A DNA stretch of 64,000 nt from Tigriopus japonicus (Eukaryota > Arthropoda > Copepoda > Harpacticoida > Harpacticidae). Of this stretch, positions 59,419 to 64,000 are shown piece by piece. Each line of letters opens with the position of its first letter. The first letter of the stretch is position 1. Location of the stretch: positions 5,655,123-5,719,122 of the forward strand of contig CM021317.1 of assembly GCA_010645155.1 (NCBI GenBank), given 5' to 3'. A program made the position numbers and the translations under genes. The notes under the pieces are model-generated. The model made no database searches, was not told the origin of the DNA, and was given only the letters and a program-made list of their open reading frames with translations.

Positions 59419-62400
59419 TTAGTTGTTCATCATGGGTCGCTTGACGAAACTGCCGAAGCCAGCTCGATCGATCTCGTCAAAGTTCTTCTTCACGAATCGA
59501 CCAAAACCGGATGAGTCGATTTCGTCAAAGTTCTTCTTCACAAATTCACCAAATCCATGTCGGTCCATCTCATCAAACCTCTTGTCCATGCCAAATGTCA
59601 TGCCACTAAAATAGGAATTCCGGAACAAGTTACGGGATTGTAAGACATAGAGAAAACTTTCAACACTAGATGGCGCCAAATCGTGGAGAACCTCGTCGTC
59701 TGTTTTTAGCGTCATCTAGTGTTGGTCTTTACCAAGTTAGCTAGGAAAGCTGCGGTCTTTTCCAAAAAAAAAATATCGAAGAATCGTTAGGAAAGTCAGG
59801 ATCATGACTGGCTTATCCGAGCTTGGAATGAAATGGGAAATATTGGTCTGCAATAGCTCAACCATTGTTTGTCCGTCACACAAAAACTAACCCATAAAAT
59901 TAATTAAAAAATGTAATTCATGAACTACTGTAATTACTTGGCTTAGTACAGAAAGAGTACAGTTAACATTGGCCAAACGAACCAACTCTTGATTGAAGAA
60001 TCCATTTAAATCTTCGACCTAAAACTATTCATTGCAAAGTGCGTCTTGATAAAAGATTTACTGATCTGCAGACTTAACTTTGATTGAATTTTTGTGCCAA
60101 ACCTTTGCTCATAAAGCTAGTTTAGATGTTATTTTTGAAGTGCAATAATGTCAAGTTGAATAACGTTCTAGAGGCGAGGTCACAAAATGGACAAAAAGGG
60201 AATCTCAAGAAACTCATTATCCGGTCTTAGACATGCCCATGCTATACGATTGGTTTTTAACCAAAAGTCTGGATGGAGGCTTGAAGTAAGCAGACAAATC
60301 AGGCCAAAATCTGGCCTTGATGGACTTGCTTTCATCATCTTAACTTTTCAAAAGGCCTTACTCATAAAGAGAGCGAAAATGGCCGAGTAAATCAAATTCT
60401 GGCGAATGTGGAACAGTTACGATGTGGTCAAGCCAACCCAGAATACGGAACTTAGAGTACTGAAAGTTTCCCAAGCTTCATCTTTTGTTCATACTTGGAT
60501 ATTGGAAAGGCAAAGAAAGGGTTTTCGTTATTTCCTTTTTCTTTTGTCCATTGTACTCGAGTGCTGTTAAGGTAATGAAACCGCAAAGGCTCGTTTCATT
60601 ATTCATTCACGGAAATCAGCTATTGTCCGAACAGCTGCTTGAGAAAAAGACCACGTGCACGAGATTTTGTATGTAGGCTCGAACAGACCTTCCAACAACA
60701 TTGACCACATCCTATTTCACCAAAGAGTTTAGCTTTTCAAACGACCTTGTTATCGGGACTCGAAAGTTCCACCGACCCGTTTTGTTTGTCATGCAAGGAT
60801 CCAAATGAGAATTGGTACCCTTCTAACCCAAGTGGAACATCACGTGGGAAACCAGCTTTTCCAAATTGTTACCCAGGCATAATTTCGAAAACTTTCAAGT
60901 TCCCTCCTTGGTGGTTCAAAAATGTTTCTTCCTTCCTAGCCGAGCAAAAGTAAGGCCATAAATTGTTCACTTAGTTTGGCCAAAAGCTCCATGTCGATCG
61001 CACAAGAAAATACCAAAAACTGCCAAGTTATTGTGTGTCTTACCTCATGGGATCGAACCCACGTTTGCCTCTGACCTCTGGATACTGATTGAATCCACGA
61101 AGGATGTGTCCCCCTCCCAAGGGATCCAGTTGACGAAGCATATGACCTCCTCCCAAGGGATCCAGGGCTCGTATCAGATGACCACCGCCCAATGAGTCAA
61201 GACTTCTCAACAAATTACCTCCACCCAGTGTGTCCAAGCTCCGACCTAAAACGATTGGTCGATGAAGGTATTATTTGAAGTTCAATATGTTTAATTTGTA
61301 ACGAAATGTCCTCATTATCTTCATGAATTTGAACTTCGATACACTGCGACAGAGTAAAAGCCATATCGAATACAAGACCTAAATGCTTTTGAATGTGTGC
61401 GTTGGGTACGGAAAATAAAGAAAGTCAACTCGGGATGCAAAGGCAAAGAAGGTAGTTTATCTTTATCATGTTTCTGTTGAAACTTTTGTGAAATTTTTCA
61501 AACGAGCTTTGATTTATGTTTGTTGGCTCGTCTGCTTTGCTATGGACTGAACTTTTCTCCGCCTTTTCACGTACGTATTAAGAACGATAGTTATCCCACC
61601 TTTGACAAAGAGCCAGTTTGCGTTATGAAATAGCAAAAGCATCCCTTCCCCAACGAAATAAATGGTACCAGGAACGGCTATGCCTATGGGGTGGAAGTCA
61701 AAGGTTTCCTATTAAAGGCAGGGCTAAAACCATAGCCCAATAATGAACATCTTATGGAATCTTTTTTAGTGCAGAATGTACCTAAAATGTTCCGTCATTT
61801 TGAGTTGACAGGAATGTACAAAACTTCAAAGGATGTTGCTAAAGACACATCATAAACTTTTTAGACTGCTCCATCTAAATCTGCCCAATCTGTCCGAGGC
61901 TCGTAGAAAGATCTTTCCGAAAGTGAAAAGAATAAGTGTTGTCAACTTTTCATCAGAAAGGCGGAAATGCAAGTCTTCCACGTTAAAGAACTGTTTAATC
62001 CTTGCTGGTCTTAAATAAGAATTTCGGTTTGATGAAACCAATGTGTCAGCCTTGGGCGGGGATACAAAATCATATTGGCCGACATTCCTGATGCGATCCA
62101 ATCTTGGTCGGACAAGAATGAGCAATTTGTGCATCGAGCCAATCAATTGGTGGTAAACTGAACTCATTATGATCTCGCATATCATTGCTACGAGGAGGCA
62201 ATAATCGCAAATTGTTCATGGAAGGAATGTAACATGCCAAATGTTTTATGGCAAGATGCTTGACTTTCTTCATTACTAAAAGAGGGTTTGTTTTACAGAC
62301 CCAACAGTTAGGTATTTTCTTCCATTTGACGAGAGCTCATTTTTTTCGAGTGTCAGAAAAGTGATAAATATGAGTCCTTCATTTTTAAACGATGACTCGA

Positions 62401-63126
62401 GTTTGCTATTTGTCGAGTAATTTCTCCTCATGGCTTTTGTTTGATGGGTTATTTACTCATCCAACAAATACTAACATTCTGTAAAATGAGCTTGGTCGAG
62501 TAAGAGGAAAAAAAATGTGGAGAGGTTTTGGCAATGTGCATTATCTACAAGCCCGATTGACAGCATTTTTATGCCGAAGAATCTGCACCAATATTTCAAA
62601 AAATATCCTCGATGCGATGCTACGTAAAACCGTAATTTGTCAATGCCAAGATTGACTTCAAAGAAGAGTCATTTTTGATTTTGGGTGCCAAAATCGATAT
62701 TTTTTGTTCCTCTGTGACCAAAAGACATTTGAGACCTATATTGGTTTTGAATAGGACACTTGAGTGGAATACAACGGCTCACATTACCAAGAGCATTAGA
62801 AGGAAAAAGTATCTAGAAAATCAAATCAGATTTGCCTCAGCACAAACTTGGAAAACTTTTTCGCCGATTTTATAGGGGTTGCGATCATTACTCAATGTTC
62901 GCACCCATTTCATGAAGATTTGCACTTACCCAAAGAGCTGGGGGGTCTTCGGCCATTCTATTGGGAACAAAATCAAATGGTCAATCGTAAATCGTACTTT
63001 TTGTGGCTAGGATTATGAGAATGCGGGTCTACAAACCTCGAGCGAAGCACTCAAAACCAAGGATGGCAAAACCACGAGAAGAAAGAGGATGGACGACGAG
63101 GATCGAGTGGCTGTGCTGGACATCAT
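59419..63126 (-). CDS. Orcokinin neuropeptide precursor (A- and B-type peptides)
   Basis: Arthropod neuropeptide precursor. Signal exon 63126-63037 ([20 protein letters not shown]..., 30 residues). Exon 61245-61044 encodes four orcokinin-B-type repeats ([48 protein letters not shown]) and then a GKR site. Exon 59605-59419 continues in phase with [15 protein letters not shown] and three orcokinin-A peptides: [27 protein letters not shown] and [14 protein letters not shown], separated by KK and closed by KR. The stop follows. The two peptide exons join in phase across an intron. The link from the signal exon is unresolved: it ends in phase 0 while the B-peptide exon needs one leading base; a 27-bp candidate exon (62956-62930) does not repair this. 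Orcokinins have no amidation signal. Confidence 0.9.
59661..59724. repeat. 64-bp hairpin next to the orcokinin-A exon
   Basis: CAACACTAGATGGCGC at the left is mirrored by GCGTCATCTAGTGTTG at the right, with one mismatch, around a 32-bp spacer. It lies in the intron, about 55 bp upstream of the splice acceptor of the orcokinin-A exon. Confidence 0.75.
62930..62956 (-). other. Candidate micro-exon of the orcokinin gene
   Basis: Bounded by an AATAG acceptor and a GTAAGT donor on the minus strand, 80 bp downstream of the signal exon. It is 27 nt long and would keep phase 0 from the signal exon, which leaves the following peptide exon out of frame. Either another exon exists in 61246-62929 (a TTTTAG acceptor near 62278 is a candidate) or this is not an exon. 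Confidence 0.3.
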
Positions 63127-64000
63127 GTTCTTTCGAACTAGAAGGAACGCTCTGGATTGTCGTGGTATTTTAAGGGCCCTTTTATCACTGAACTTTCTCA
63201 TGTGTCACGTTCGTCCGTTCGTTCGTTCGTTTGTTCGTTCCCTCCTTTTCGTTTCGCTCGTGTTCCTGTTCCATCGGGAAAGTGAAGCGCCAACGAGCAC
63301 CATTACGCGGTCCCAATGTGGAACAGGGGTCCGTGTCGGATTCAAGAAGTGCGACAAGGGTAAAGTATATTGTCACTCGGCTAACAAAGTCCATTTCATG
63401 ATACGAGATATGACATGTATTACACTCCATTGATGGATGGATGGATGCGTGGACTCGGTGAGTGAGCGATCTTCTTGCATGTAAAAGACACATAATTCAA
63501 AGGCGGAGGGTGAGTTCCATGGAGAACACATACTATAACATGGTTCATGGGACCCTAAAAGTCTTTCTGCTTTGCATATTTGGATTGGGCCAGTTTTAAA
63601 GCTAATAAGGTCTTGCAACAACAGTTGGACCAATTATTCTAGATTACAACATCATTGCGAAAGTCAAATCCAAATGCCAAACAAATTTGTGTGTTTCCGT
63701 TTTTTTCATTCAACTAATTGTTCAATCAATAATCTTTGAAGTTTTATGGTTTAGCACAAGCTCTTCCAAAGAATTATTGCCTAAAACAACAATAAAAATC
63801 TGAGCCTCACTCTTGAGCAATTTGTCATCTCATTCTTGGTTTCAAAGCCAGTTTTCTTGCTCAAAGTGATTTTTTGACGTGCAATTTGTGCTTTGGCAGA
63901 GGGCAATCTAGTTACATATTGACATTTGCCTAGGTAGTTCAACCTTTTCCAAATAAATGTATGAGAGGGGCTTTTGAATATCATTTTCATCTTTCAATGC
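63127..64000. other. Orcokinin upstream region
   Basis: Presumed promoter of the orcokinin gene on the minus strand. A GATAAAAG TATA-like sequence is present near 63182-63189. A CGTTCGTTCGTTCG microsatellite lies at about 63209-63235 and a GATGGATGGATG run near 63433-63445. No other gene supported. Confidence 0.35.

Noticed and set aside
60187..60953. Three short plus-strand frames in the orcokinin region
   Set aside because: No protein features; they lie in the intron between the two peptide exons.
62070..62273. Minus-strand frame after a TTTTAG acceptor inside the orcokinin gene
   Set aside because: Considered as the missing exon, but no convincing donor ends it and it shows no peptide repeats, so it is mentioned only as a possibility.

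Overview
The window is nuclear DNA of an arthropod, most likely a crustacean and perhaps a copepod. The evidence is intron-containing genes with GT-AG junctions (many introns of only 45-200 bp), an orcokinin A/B neuropeptide gene, a stand-alone peptidylglycine alpha-hydroxylating monooxygenase without a fused lyase, a thin-type TRIM-NHL gene and a Psc-type Polycomb gene. Species assignment is inference. One assembly gap (32208-32504) is present.

Layout from left to right: a patched-related sterol-sensing membrane protein (218-3411, +, 8 exons); a small secreted glycine-rich protein (4188-4535, -); a small secreted peptide precursor with a C-terminal amidation glycine (5233-5622, +); a short RGS protein (6021-6717, +); an intronless PA-TM-RING ubiquitin ligase of the RNF13/goliath type (8228-9424, +); Polycomb RING finger Psc/PCGF (10544-19425, +, 7 coding exons, two large repeat-bearing introns); TRIM-NHL protein thin (23076-27186, -, 5 exons); a repeat-rich tract with a LINE relic and an assembly gap (about 30365-32730); eIF5A (35977-36605, +); Cdc42 (38742-41502, -, 4 exons); a gene-poor tract with TIR elements (41.5-47.8 kb); a plexin-domain-containing (PLXDC/TEM7) receptor (47815-51194, +, 7 exons); PHM (51712-55314, -, 3 exons); another repeat-bearing spacer; and an orcokinin precursor (59419-63126, -, at least three exons). 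Where a full exon chain could be built, all exons join in phase and give proteins of normal family length. The exception is the orcokinin gene, where the link between the signal-peptide exon and the peptide exons is unresolved.

The genes are not an operon; they are independent eukaryotic genes. One functional theme is peptide signalling: two candidate peptide precursors at 4-6 kb, and the amidating enzyme PHM about 4 kb from the orcokinin gene, although orcokinins themselves carry no amidation signal. The non-coding DNA holds several short terminal-inverted-repeat elements. Two have target duplications visible in the sequence: a 248-bp hAT-like element with an 8-bp duplication, and a 512-bp element with a 9-bp duplication. 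There is also a pogo-like TA element inside a PLXDC intron, long palindromes inside Psc introns, and a roughly 240-bp repeat present three times, two copies of which lie inverted around the LINE relic. I found no rRNA, no complete tRNA and no CRISPR array.
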